From JAMXLO01 sp963812075 (GTDB lineage: Bacteria > Pseudomonadota > Alphaproteobacteria > Acetobacterales > Acetobacteraceae): 64,000 nt of DNA. This document shows, one piece after another, positions 51,990 through 63,799 of the stretch. Position numbers and translations under genes: made by a program. Below the pieces are notes generated by a model. That model was given only the letters and a program-made list of their open reading frames with translations, was not told the origin of the DNA and made no database searches. How positions within the stretch are numbered: position 1 is the stretch's first letter; every line of letters starts with the position of its first letter. Where the stretch lies: contig CAWETN010000010.1 in NCBI GenBank assembly GCA_963812075.1, positions 372,001 through 436,000 on the forward strand. The letters run 5' to 3'.

Positions 51990-52766
51990 ATGGACGAAGG
52001 GTATCGGCGCCATGTTCGCACCTGCAACAACGCCGTGCTGCCGGGTGGGCGGCTGGCGTTCCGCATCGGGACGGCGCAGGTCGGCTGGGTGACGCCGGAG
52101 TTTGCGGCGCGGCTGGCCGGGGTCCCAGAATTCGCGACGGAGCCAGGCGCGGTCGTGCTGCACGACGGGGTGGCGCTGCAGCCCATCGCCCGGCGTCTGT
52201 CCGAGGCCGGCTGCTACCGCTGGCGGCGCGAGGCGTTCGATATCCGTGCCGAATTGGACGGACCGGTCCTGGCACAGCTGGACCGCGGCGCGCTCCCCAG
52301 CTTCGGGGTGATGGCGGTCGGCGTGCATGTGAACGGGCTGGTGCGCCGGCCGGACGGCCTGCACGTCTGGGTCGCGCGCCGCGCCGCGAACAAGTTGCTC
52401 GACCCCTCGAAGCTTGACCACGTCGTCGCGGGTGGCGTTCCAGCCGGCCTCACGCCGGCCGAGACGCTGGTGAAGGAAGCGGCAGAGGAGGCGGCGATCC
52501 CGGCCTCGCTCGCGCGCCAGGCGACCGAGGTGGGGCGGATCACCTATGCGATGGAACGCCCCGAGGGGCTCCGCCGCGACCTGTTGTACTGCTACGACCT
52601 CGAGCTGCCGGAGGATTTCACGCCCCGCGCGGCGGACGGCGAGGTCGAGGCCTTCGAGCTCTGGCCGATCGGGCGGGTCATGCAGACGGTGCGCGACAGC
52701 GACGACTTCAAGTTCAACGTCAACCTGGTGCTGATCGACCTGTTCCGGCGGCTGCAGCTGATCTGA
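51990..52766 (+). CDS. DUF4743/Nudix hydrolase (thiamine-diphosphate-damage type)
   Basis: 258 residues from ATG 51990 (ATG 51960 possible). N-terminal DUF4743 region (CNNAVLPGGRLAFRIGTAQVGWV) then a Nudix domain, with the box reading GGVPAGLTPAETLVKEAAEEAAIP. Lys stands where the consensus REUxEE has Arg. The fusion is the Tnr3-C/YJR142W layout, whose studied members hydrolyse oxidised thiamine diphosphates. Divergent from the ABC exporter. Confidence 0.82.
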   Translation: MDEGYRRHVRTCNNAVLPGGRLAFRIGTAQVGWVTPEFAARLAGVPEFATEPGAVVLHDGVALQPIARRLSEAGCYRWRREAFDIRAELDGPVLAQLDRGALPSFGVMAVGVHVNGLVRRPDGLHVWVARRAANKLLDPSKLDHVVAGGVPAGLTPAETLVKEAAEEAAIPASLARQATEVGRITYAMERPEGLRRDLLYCYDLELPEDFTPRAADGEVEAFELWPIGRVMQTVRDSDDFKFNVNLVLIDLFRRLQLI

Positions 52767-53570
52767 TCAGCACTTGTGCGGCAGCTGCGTCAGGTCTGTC
52801 AGCTTCGCATCCATGACGAAGTCGCCGAAATCCATCTGCAGGTTGTCGGCGACGCCGTTCTCCCAGTAGCGCATGCCGACCTGGTAGGTCGGCACCTCGC
52901 CCTTCGATGCGTGATCGAAGAACGCCAGGCGGACCCGGGTGCTGGGCAGGGCGGCCAGGAACGGGTACTTGTTGGCCTCGGGCTTCTTCCAGTCCAGCAC
53001 GACGACGGAACTGTCCTCGGCTCCCGAATCGTCGGTGCCGTCGAACAGCGGAAGCGCCAGGAACTTCTTCCCGGACTGCGCCGCCGCGATGATTGCCGAT
53101 GTATGCGCCATCGGGAACAGGGTGCCGGACGGAAGCGGCTTTGTGGTGTCCTCGGGAACGGTGTAGTGCGCCTCGCCCGGACCGCCGCTCTTGTCCAGCT
53201 TCGCGTCGCCGTCGGTCTGGCTGGTGACGGCGCTGTCGGTGGTCTGCTTCATGTGGAAGCGGAACTTCAGCCCGTCCTTGGCCTCCCAGGTGGCATAGTC
53301 GGAGACCATCTGGATGTCCTGGCCGTCGCTGTTGGTCAGCGTCATGGACAGGCGCTGTCGCACCGCCCAGCCGTCGCAGGCGTCGATCACCTCGTAGCCC
53401 ATGGTGCCGCGGGCGGAGATCACGTCGCTGCCGCGGCTGCTGCTCAGGGTCAGGGTGTAGAAGGCGCGGTGGGCCGCCGAAGCGGTGTTCAGTCCCGCGG
53501 CATCGGCGGGGACCGTAACGGCGGCGGCGTACAGAAGCAGAACGGCTGCCGGCAGGGCAGGGAGGCGCAT
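52767..53570 (-). CDS. eipB: EipB-family periplasmic envelope-integrity protein (DUF1849)
   Basis: 267 residues. Signal peptide ending ADAAG near residue 25, then the AYTL-like AFYTLTLSSSRGSDVISARGTMGYEVIDACDGW segment (two halves) and the C-terminal conserved Cys as last residue (LPHKC). The Cys in DACDGW and the terminal Cys form the disulfide known from Brucella EipB. Needed for envelope integrity in other alphaproteobacteria. Its stop lies 1 bp from the Nudix gene's stop. Confidence 0.88.
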   Translation of the reverse strand: MRLPALPAAVLLLYAAAVTVPADAAGLNTASAAHRAFYTLTLSSSRGSDVISARGTMGYEVIDACDGWAVRQRLSMTLTNSDGQDIQMVSDYATWEAKDGLKFRFHMKQTTDSAVTSQTDGDAKLDKSGGPGEAHYTVPEDTTKPLPSGTLFPMAHTSAIIAAAQSGKKFLALPLFDGTDDSGAEDSSVVVLDWKKPEANKYPFLAALPSTRVRLAFFDHASKGEVPTYQVGMRYWENGVADNLQMDFGDFVMDAKLTDLTQLPHKC

Positions 53571-53640
53571 GCAGGGACTCCGGTGTCGGTCACGGCGAAC
53601 ATAAGGAGGCGGCCGGCGCCGCGCCAGCTTGGCGGGCGGG

Positions 53641-55428
53641 CTACGTGGACCGCACCTTCGGCGGCAGGTCGAGCCGCAGGTGCAGTTCCTTCAGCCGGGC
53701 CGGCGGCACTTCGGCGGGGGCGCCCATCATCAGGTCCTCGCCCTGCTGGTTGAGCGGGAACAGGATCACCTCGCGGATGTTCGGTTCGTCCGCCAGCAGC
53801 ATGACGATCCGGTCGATCCCGGGCGCCGCGCCGCCATGCGGCGGGGCGCCGTAGCGGAATGCGTTCAGCATGCCGCCGAACCGCTTCTCCACCTCCTCGG
53901 GCGGGTGGCCGGCGATCTCGAAGGCGCGGACCATGATGTCCGGGCGGTGATTGCGGATCGCGCCCGAGCACAGCTCTGCGCCGTTGCACACGATGTCGTA
54001 CTGGAACGCCTTGATGGTGAGCGGGTCCTGCGCGTTGAGCGCGTCGAGCCCGCCCTGCGGCATGCTGAACGGGTTATGGCTGAAATCGACCTGCCCGGTC
54101 TCCTCGTTGAGCTCGAACATCGGAAAGTCGGTGATCCAGCAGAAGCGGAACGCGCCCTTCTCGCTCAGATCCAGTTCGTCGGCCAGCCGGGTGCGCACCG
54201 CGCCGGCGAATTTCGCCGCCGTCTCGACCTTGCCGGCGACGAAGAATACCGCGTCTCCGGCGGCCAGGCTGCAGGCCGCGCGGATGGCCTCGGCCCGGTC
54301 CGGCTCCAGGTTGCGGGCGATCGGCCCTTTCGGGCCGTCCGCGTCATAGACGATGTAGCCGAGACCGCCGGCGCCCTCGGCCCGCGCCCAGTCGTTCAGC
54401 TTGTCGAAGAAGCTGCGCGGCTGCGACGCGGCACCCGGCGCGGGAACCGCCCGCACGACGCCGCCCGAGCCGGCAATCCGCGCGAACAGGCCGAACCCCG
54501 AACCGGCGAAGTGCTGCGTCACGTCGCTGATGCGCAGCGGGTTGCGCAGGTCGGGCTTGTCGGTGCCGTACTCCAGCATCGCCATGTCATAGGGGATGCG
54601 CCGGAACGGGACCGGATCCACCGCGCGACCCTCGGCGAATTCCTCGAACACGCCGCCGATCACCGGTTCGATAGTGGCGAACACGTCCTCCTGGGTGACG
54701 AAGCTCATCTCGAAGTCGAGCTGGTAGAACTCGCCGGGCGAGCGGTCGGCGCGCGAGGCCTCGTCGCGGAAGCAGGGCGCGATCTGGAAGTAGCGGTCGA
54801 AGCCCGCCACCATCGCCAACTGCTTGAACTGCTGCGGCGCCTGCGGCAGCGCATAGAACTGCCCGGGGTGCAGCCGGGCCGGCACCAGGAAGGCGCGCGC
54901 GCCCTCCGGGCTGTCCGCCGTCAGGATCGGCGTCTGGAACTCGGTGAAGCCGGCCTCGATCATCCGCCGCCGGATCGAGGCGATGACGCCGGCGCGCAGC
55001 ATGATGTTGCGGTGCAGCTTCTCGCGCCGCAGGTCGAGAAAGCGGTACTTCAGGCGGATGTCCTCGGGGAAGCGCTCCTCGCCGGCCACCTGCATCGGCA
55101 GGACGTCGGCGGTCGATTGCACCGCCAGGTCGGCGACGCGGAGCTCGATCTCGCCGGTGGGCAGGCGCGGGTTCACCGTGCCCGCCTCGCGCGGTACCAC
55201 CTGGCCGGTGACGGTGATCACGCTCTCCGGCCGCACCGCGTCGGCCGCGGCGAAGGCCGGCGAACCGGCCGGGAACACGCATTGGGTGATCCCGTAGTGG
55301 TCGCGCAGGTCGATGAACAGCAGCCCGCCATGGTCGCGCTTGGCGTGCACCCAGCCCGAGAGGCGGGCCGGCTGCCCGGCGTCGGCGGCGCGCAGTGCGC
55401 CGCAGGTATGGGTCCGATAGGCGTGCAT
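53641..55428 (-). CDS. aspS: Aspartate-tRNA ligase (AspRS)
   Basis: 595 residues, standard for the bacterial type. OB-fold anticodon domain at the N-terminus (LSGWVHAKRDHGGLLFIDLRD), motif 2 FRDEASRADRSPGEFYQLDFEMSF (in two parts), the bacterial GAD insertion (about residues 290-410) and motif 3 GIDRIVMLLADEPNIREVI. Many alphaproteobacterial AspRS are non-discriminating and also charge tRNA-Asn; the sequence alone does not settle that. Divergent from the DUF2235 gene. Confidence 0.97.
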   Translation of the reverse strand: MHAYRTHTCGALRAADAGQPARLSGWVHAKRDHGGLLFIDLRDHYGITQCVFPAGSPAFAAADAVRPESVITVTGQVVPREAGTVNPRLPTGEIELRVADLAVQSTADVLPMQVAGEERFPEDIRLKYRFLDLRREKLHRNIMLRAGVIASIRRRMIEAGFTEFQTPILTADSPEGARAFLVPARLHPGQFYALPQAPQQFKQLAMVAGFDRYFQIAPCFRDEASRADRSPGEFYQLDFEMSFVTQEDVFATIEPVIGGVFEEFAEGRAVDPVPFRRIPYDMAMLEYGTDKPDLRNPLRISDVTQHFAGSGFGLFARIAGSGGVVRAVPAPGAASQPRSFFDKLNDWARAEGAGGLGYIVYDADGPKGPIARNLEPDRAEAIRAACSLAAGDAVFFVAGKVETAAKFAGAVRTRLADELDLSEKGAFRFCWITDFPMFELNEETGQVDFSHNPFSMPQGGLDALNAQDPLTIKAFQYDIVCNGAELCSGAIRNHRPDIMVRAFEIAGHPPEEVEKRFGGMLNAFRYGAPPHGGAAPGIDRIVMLLADEPNIREVILFPLNQQGEDLMMGAPAEVPPARLKELHLRLDLPPKVRST

Positions 55429-55569
55429 CGCGGGATCCCGGCTGGAGCAAGGGGCGGAGACAACCGGCGCCCCCCCGGCGTGTCAAGCGAGGTCCGGCAG
55501 AGTGACAGAAACCACAGCCTGTGCCACCGCCGTCGGCTAGACTGCCGCCTCAATCAATGCGGGGGAGCA

Positions 55570-56727
55570 ATGCCGAAGAACCTCATCTTCTGCGCCGACG
55601 GGACCTGGAACGGCCCTGGTGGCGACGACATGACGGACAAGGCCACCAACGTCTTCCGGCTGTTTGTGAATCTCGACGGCGAAGACGATCCGGGCAGCAC
55701 GCTGCTGGCCGACGAGCAGGAGCGCAACCTGCAGCGCGACGGCGCGATCGCGCAGTCCGCGAAATACCTGCACGGTGTCGGGGACTCGCGCAACCCGCTG
55801 GTCCGGCTGCTGGGTGGCACCGTCGGCGCCGGGCTGATCGCCCGGATCGTGCGCGGCTACACCTACCTGTCGCGCAACTACCGGCCGGGCGACCGGATCT
55901 TCATCGTCGGCTTCAGCCGCGGCGCCTACACGGCACGGGCGCTGGCCGGCATGATCGTCGCCAGGGGACTGCTGGACGCCACGCAGTACGATCTGGCGGA
56001 CAAGGAGACCGCGTATCGGCTCGGCATGTCGGTCTGGTACGCCTATCGCGAGGCAGCATCGCGGAAGAACCCCGACCTGTTCGGCCGGCTGCAGGAGGTG
56101 CTGTCGGGTCTGCCCCAGCTGTTCGTACAGCACGATGAGGCAAAGCTCGTCGACACCGAGATCGAGGCGGTTGCCGTCTGGGACACCGTCGGATCGCTGG
56201 GCATCCCCGAGTTCACCCTGCAGCGCGAGCGGGTCGATGCCTTCCAGTTCGCCGACACGAGGTTGAGCGGGAAGGTGCATCACGGGTTGCACGCGGTTGC
56301 GGTGGACGAGCAGCGGGCCGACTTCACGCCGACGCTGTGGGACCCCGATGCGCGGATCGTCCAGGTGCTGTTCCCCGGCGCACACTCCGACGTCGGCGGC
56401 GGCTACGCCACGGACGAGTTCCAGAGCGGGCTTTCGGACTGCTCTCTGGCATGGATGACCGGCGAACTGACGAAGCTGGGCTTGCTGTTCGCGCGTTCGC
56501 CGAAATACGTGCCCAACCCGCGGGAGAGCAGCCCGCTGCATCAGCCGTGGCGCGACCCGCCCTGGAACATCCTGCCGTCGCGCGCGCGGAACTTCCCAAA
56601 GGGCCTGCGCCTTTCCCGATGTCTGGTTGCCCGCTGCGGCGCGGCTTTGGATCCGCTCTATGCGCCCAGGAACGTGGCGGACTATCTGGAGGGTGGTCAG
56701 GTCGCCGCGGGCATCGAGGTGGTGTGA
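55570..56727 (+). CDS. DUF2235 alpha/beta hydrolase (T6SS phospholipase-like domain)
   Basis: 385 residues from ATG 55570 (GGGGGAGCA site). KNLIFCADGTWNG at the N-terminus and the nucleophile elbow GFSRGAYTAR (Ser116) define DUF2235, the catalytic fold of Tle1 phospholipase effectors. A probable Asp lies in AVWDTVGSLG and a His in FPGAHSDVGGGY. It has no VgrG-, PAAR- or immunity-like neighbour, so a housekeeping lipase/esterase role is as likely as an effector role. It lies between aspS and rnd. Confidence 0.83.
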   Translation: MPKNLIFCADGTWNGPGGDDMTDKATNVFRLFVNLDGEDDPGSTLLADEQERNLQRDGAIAQSAKYLHGVGDSRNPLVRLLGGTVGAGLIARIVRGYTYLSRNYRPGDRIFIVGFSRGAYTARALAGMIVARGLLDATQYDLADKETAYRLGMSVWYAYREAASRKNPDLFGRLQEVLSGLPQLFVQHDEAKLVDTEIEAVAVWDTVGSLGIPEFTLQRERVDAFQFADTRLSGKVHHGLHAVAVDEQRADFTPTLWDPDARIVQVLFPGAHSDVGGGYATDEFQSGLSDCSLAWMTGELTKLGLLFARSPKYVPNPRESSPLHQPWRDPPWNILPSRARNFPKGLRLSRCLVARCGAALDPLYAPRNVADYLEGGQVAAGIEVV

Positions 56728-56765
56728 GCTTTGGCGTTCCGGTATCCGGCGTGTAGAAGCGTCGG

Positions 56766-57950
56766 ATGCCTCGCCCGCCGCGCGCCGGATTCCCTCCGCC
56801 GACCCTGATCGAAACGACCGACGTCCTGCGGGCCCTGTGCGAGCGTCTGGCCACCGAGGCGTTCGTCACCGTCGATACCGAATTCATGCGCGAGCGCACC
56901 TATTGGCCCGAGCTGTGCGTGGTGCAGTTGGCCGGTGCGCACGAGGTCGCCATCATCGATGCGCAGGCGCCCGACCTCGATCTGAGCGCGCTCGGCGCGC
57001 TGCTGGCCGACCCGGCGGTGATGAAGGTGTTCCACGCCGCGCGGCAGGACGTCGAGATCTTCGTGCTGCGCTTCGGCGACGTGCCGAAGCCGCTGTTCGA
57101 CACGCAAATCGCCGCCATGGTGGCGGGCTTCGGCGAGCAGGTCGGCTACGACGCACTGGTCGCCTCTTTGGCCGGCGGGTCGATCGATAAGGCGCACCGG
57201 TTCAGTGACTGGGCGGCACGGCCGCTGTCGGCCTCGCAGATCACCTACGCCGCCGCCGATGTCACCTACCTGCGCGAGGTCTACAGCAAACTGCGGCGGC
57301 GGCTCGAGCAGGACGGCCGGCTCGAGTGGGTGGCCGAGGAGATGGCGGATCTCGCCGACCCGGCGAAATACCGGCCCGATCCCGACGCGATGTGGGAGCG
57401 CCTGCGCCCGCGCAGCGGCAATCGCCGCTTCCTCGGCATGGTGCAGGCGCTCGCCGCCTGGCGCGAGCGCGAGGCGCAGCGGGTGAACATCCCCCGCCAG
57501 CGGCTGCTGCGCGACGAGGGACTGCTGGAGATCGCGGCGACGGCGCCGGACACGCCCGAGGCGCTGTCCCGCGCGCGCGGTGTCAGCCGCGGCTTCGCCG
57601 AGGGCCGCACCGGGGCCTCGCTGCTGGCGGCCATCGCCGAGGCGAAAGCGCTGCCCGAGGACGCATTGCCCGAGGCGCCGCGCTCCCGCAACGGCGCCCG
57701 CCCGTCGCCGGCGCTGGTCTCGCTGCTGAAGGTGCTGCTCGCCGCCAAATGCGAGGACCACCATGTGGCGGCACGGCTGGTCGCCAGTTCGGACGACATC
57801 GACCGGCTTGCCGGCGAAGACGCGCCCGACATCGCCGCGCTGCACGGCTGGCGCCGCGAGGTGTTCGGCGAGGATGCGCTGGCGCTGAAGCAGGGTCGCG
57901 TGGCGCTGGGCGTCGCCGGACGCCGAGTGAAGCTGATCGCCGCCGACTGA
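56766..57950 (+). CDS. rnd: Ribonuclease D
   Basis: 394 residues. DEDDy exonuclease domain with VDTEFMRERTYWPELCVVQLA (Exo I, about residue 38), KVFHAARQDVEIF (Exo II) and the YAAADVTYLREVY (Exo III, Tyr and Asp) motif. The HRDC repeats follow (about residues 210-290 and 320-390). Trims the 3' ends of stable RNA precursors. Length typical. Confidence 0.95.
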   Translation: MPRPPRAGFPPPTLIETTDVLRALCERLATEAFVTVDTEFMRERTYWPELCVVQLAGAHEVAIIDAQAPDLDLSALGALLADPAVMKVFHAARQDVEIFVLRFGDVPKPLFDTQIAAMVAGFGEQVGYDALVASLAGGSIDKAHRFSDWAARPLSASQITYAAADVTYLREVYSKLRRRLEQDGRLEWVAEEMADLADPAKYRPDPDAMWERLRPRSGNRRFLGMVQALAAWREREAQRVNIPRQRLLRDEGLLEIAATAPDTPEALSRARGVSRGFAEGRTGASLLAAIAEAKALPEDALPEAPRSRNGARPSPALVSLLKVLLAAKCEDHHVAARLVASSDDIDRLAGEDAPDIAALHGWRREVFGEDALALKQGRVALGVAGRRVKLIAAD

Positions 57951-58022
57951 CCACCTTGCGTTGCGGTGGCTCAACGACGTTGCTAGCCTCGGTGCGAGCG
58001 AACCAGAAGCGTCGATTCGAGC

Positions 58023-60204
<2,182 letters not shown>

Positions 60205-60210
60205 ACCGGT

Positions 60211-60909
60211 TCAGGCTGCGTCGGGGGCTGCCACGCCAGCCACCTCGACCAGCAACTTGCGCAGCACCGCCGCGCCGAAGGCGGCCGAGTCGCGCGCCAC
60301 GACCACGAACGAATCGGGCCCGCCGATGACGTTGTTACGGTAATATTCCTCGAGGTTGGGCTCGACCTCGACGATGGGCAGGCCATTGATCGTCACGCCG
60401 GCGGCCACCGCGGCGTCGCGTGCCTCGGTGACCGGGCGGCCGTCGTTGTTGGCGCCGTCGCCTGAGATGTCGATCACCCGCCTGGTCGCCACATAGCCGC
60501 AGTTCAGCAGCAGCCCGGTGCAGAAATCGATCGCCCCGCTGATCGAGGTCCACCCCGGCAGCGGCCGCAGCGCCGTCTGCACCGCCTGGGCGAAGGCGTG
60601 GGCGCCTGCCTGGTCGCCGATCACCGTCCAGGGCACCGTCTGGTCCTGCCGCCGCGCATCGGTCCAGGTGACGAAGGTCAGGCCGATCCGGCCGCGCCGC
60701 CCGCCCTGCACCGCCTCGATGAAGGTCGGGTGTCGGATCGCGTCCAGGTAGCCCTGGATCTGCATGGACAGGCGCTGCTCGCTGATGCTGCCGGAACTGT
60801 CCACCGCCAGTACCAGAGCCACGTCCACCTCGGCGCGCGGGGTGCGCTCCACCACATCGGCGGGCGTAGACAGGCCTGCCCAGCGGCGTCGTGCGGATGC
60901 GATCGTCAT
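60211..60909 (-). CDS. DUF1194 protein (von Willebrand A-like)
   Basis: 232 residues. The MIDAS-type DSSGS motif (about residue 37) starts the VWA-like domain, followed by WTSISGAIDFCTGLL and VIDISGDGANNDGRPV, characteristic of DUF1194. Most family members have a signal peptide. Here none is obvious at ATG 60909, so either the protein is cytoplasmic or the start/5' end is misread. It converges on the histidine kinase with 6 bp between stops. Confidence 0.8.
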   Translation of the reverse strand: MTIASARRRWAGLSTPADVVERTPRAEVDVALVLAVDSSGSISEQRLSMQIQGYLDAIRHPTFIEAVQGGRRGRIGLTFVTWTDARRQDQTVPWTVIGDQAGAHAFAQAVQTALRPLPGWTSISGAIDFCTGLLLNCGYVATRRVIDISGDGANNDGRPVTEARDAAVAAGVTINGLPIVEVEPNLEEYYRNNVIGGPDSFVVVARDSAAFGAAVLRKLLVEVAGVAAPDAA

Positions 60910-61049
60910 TGCGCCCCTTCGCGTGCAGCGTCCCTGGTGCCAGCGTAGCGCACCGCGGTCAGCGTTTACACCAAGGCACCGGCTGGACTAGAGGCAGGAC
61001 CGCTTTCCCTGACATTGGCTGCCGGCCGCAACCGAGGAGAAAGACTGCC

Positions 61050-61959
61050 TTGACGACAACCCACCCGCCCCACCTGAAGGCGCTCGAGGCCGAGAGCATC
61101 CACATCCTGCGCGAGGTCGCCGCGCAGGCGGCCCGCCCGGTGGTGCTGTACTCGATCGGCAAGGATTCCTCGGTGCTGCTGCATCTGACGCGCAAGGCGT
61201 TCTTCCCGGCCAGACCGCCGTTTCCGCTGCTGCACATCGACACGACGTGGAAGTTCCGCGACATGATCACGTTCCGCGACGCCACGGCGAAGCGGTTCGA
61301 GTTCGACCTGCGGGTTCACACCAATCCCGAAGGGCTGCGGCAGAACATCAATCCGTTCGACCACGGCAGTAACATCTACACCCAGGTGATGAAGACCGAT
61401 GCGCTGAAGCAGGCGCTGACCGAGGGTCGCTACGACGTGGCGATCGGCGGCGCGCGGCGCGACGAGGAACGTTCGCGCGCCAAGGAGCGGGTGTTCTCGG
61501 TGCGCGGGCCGGGCCATACCTGGGATCCCGAAGCGGCAGCGGCCGGAGCTTTGGCATCTCTATAACGGCAATCTCGCGCCGGGTGAGACGCTGCGGGTGT
61601 TCCCGCTGTCGAACTGGACCGAGCTCGACGTGTGGACCTACATCCTGGCCGAGGGCATCGACGTGGTGCCGCTGTATTTCGCCGCGCCGCGCCCGACGGT
61701 GGAGCGCGACGGCCTGATCATCGTGGTGGACGACGACCGCATGCGCTTCCAGCCGGGCGAGAAGCCGGTGGACCGGCTGGTGCGGTTCCGCTCGCTCGGC
61801 TGCTATCCGCTGTCGGCCGCGGTCGAGTCATCGGCGTCCAACCTCGAGGAGATCGTGCCGGAGATGCACACCACGCGCGTGTCCGAACGCGCCGGACGGC
61901 TGATCGACCAGGACCAGGACGCCTCGATGGAGAAGAAGAAGCGCGAGGGGTATTTCTGA
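61050..61959 (+). CDS. cysD: Sulfate adenylyltransferase subunit 2 (one frameshift as read)
   Basis: About 302 residues from a TTG at 61050 with GAGGAGAAAG upstream. No ATG fits. VVLYSIGKDSSVLLHL (PP-loop), DTTWKFRDM, GGARRDEERSRAKER and, after an extra G near 61530, the continuation DPKRQRPELWHLYNG and SNWTELDVWTYI are textbook CysD. Makes adenylylsulfate with CysN. Its stop overlaps the cysNC start (TGATG), so the pair is coupled. A possible TTTACA/TAGAGG promoter lies at 60964-60993. Confidence 0.92.
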
Positions 61960-63799
61960 TGCCCGAATCCCTGCTGCGCGTGCTGACCTGCGGCTCGGTG
62001 GACGACGGCAAGTCCACACTGATCGGCCGGCTGCTGTTCGAATGCGGCACCATCCCCGACGACGTGATGGCGGCGCTGGAGCGCGACAGCATCCGCTTCG
62101 GCACCGTCCCTGGCGGCACCGACTATGCGCTGCTGGTGGATGGGCTGGCGGCCGAGCGCGACCAGGGCATCACCATCGACGTCGCCTACCGCTTCTTCGA
62201 GACGCCGCGCCGGCGGTTCATCCTGGCCGACGCGCCGGGCCACGAGCAGTACACCCGCAACATGGTCACCGGCGCCTCGACCTCGGATGTCGCCGTGCTG
62301 CTGGTCGACGCCCGCAAGGGCCTGCTGGTGCAGACGCGCCGGCACGCCGCGATCGCCTCGCTGCTCGGCATCCGCCAGGTCGTGCTGGCGGTCAACAAGA
62401 TGGACCTGGTCGGCTTCGAGCAGGCGGTGTTCGACAAGATCGTCACCGATTTCTACGCGCTGCTGGGCAAGCTCGGTCCGCTGGCGGTGACGGCCATCCC
62501 GGTCTGCGCGCGCGACGGCGACAACGTCACCGTGCCCAGCACGCGGATGCCCTGGTATTCGGGCACGACGCTGCTGACGGCGCTGGAGGGTGCCGAACCC
62601 ACCTCGCACGTGTCCGAGCGCGCCTTCCGCATGCCGGTGCAACTCGTCGCGCGACCGGACCATACGTTCCGCGGCTATGCCGGCACCGTCGCCACCGGGA
62701 TCGTCCGTCCGGGCGACAGCGGTGGTGAACGCGATGTCCGGCACCGAGGCGAAGGTGTCGCGCATCGTCACCATGGACGGCGATCGCGCCGAGGCGGTGC
62801 CGGGCGATGCAGTGACCCTGGTGCTGGATCGCGAGATCGACGTCTCGCGCGGCGACGTGCTGGCGGCGGCGCCGCCGCCGGCGCTGGCGGACCAGGTGAC
62901 CGCCTGGGTGGTCTGGATGGACGAGACCCCGCTGTTCCGCGGCCGCGCCTACCTGTTGATGCTCGGCACGCGCACCGTGATCGGCACGATCACCGAGATC
63001 ACCAACCGGCTGGACGTCGATACGCTGGCCGAGGTGCCGGTGCGCGAACTGGGGCTGAACGAGATCGGCCGGGTGACGATCTCGCTGGCGCAGCGCGTGC
63101 CGTGCGAGCGCTACGCGGTCAGCCGCGACCTGGGCGGCTTCATCCTGATCGACCGGCTGACGCGCAACACGGTCGGTGCCGGCATGGTGACCGACCTGCG
63201 TGCCGGGGCGGCCAACATCCACTGGCACCGGCTGGACGTGGACAAGCGGGCGCGCGCCGGGCTGATGCGGCAGAAGCCGGCGGTGCTGTGGTTCACCGGG
63301 CTGTCGGCGCGGGCAAGTCGACCATCGCCAACCTGGTGGAGAAGGCGCTGCATGCGCAGGGCCACCACACGATGAGCCTGGACGGCGACAACGTGCGGCA
63401 CGGGCTGAACCGCGACCTCGGGTTCTCGGAAGCCGACCGGGTGGAGAACATCCGCCGCGTCGCCGAGGTCTCGAAGCTGTTCGTCGAGGCGGGGCTGATC
63501 GTGCTCGTGTCGTTCATCTCGCCCTACCGGGCGGAGCGGATGCTGGCGCGCGACTGTGTCGAGGAAGGCGAGTTCCTGGAGATCTTCGTCGATACGCCGG
63601 TCGACGAGTGCCGGCGGCGCGATCCCAAAGGGCTGTACCGACGCGCCGACGCCGGCCAGATCCGCAACTTCACCGGCGTGGATGCGCCGTACGAGGAGCC
63701 GCTGGATCCGGAAATGCGCCTGACGACGATGAGCGCGCCGCCGGAGGTGCTGGCGGAGCAGGTGGTGCGCGAACTGCGCGGCGGGGAATCATTGGATAG
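61959..63799 (+). CDS. cysNC: Bifunctional sulfate adenylyltransferase subunit 1/adenylylsulfate kinase (frameshifts as read)
   Basis: About 613 residues after three bridged breaks near 62722 (+1), 63305 (-1) and 63785 (-1). The GTPase half has G1 CGSVDDGKSTLIGR, G3 DAPGHEQYT and G4 VNKMDLV, followed by EF-Tu-like beta domains. The C-terminal APS-kinase half has Walker A GLSGAGKST (restored by the -1 correction), SLDGDNVRHGLN and FVDTPVDECRRRDPKGLY. The fused form activates sulfate to APS then PAPS. With the last correction it ends GGGIIG-stop at 63799. Confidence 0.9.

Noticed and set aside
53629..55569. Plus-strand frame running across aspS into the DUF2235 gene
   Set aside because: Only the part from ATG 55570 is protein-like; the rest is the shadow of aspS.
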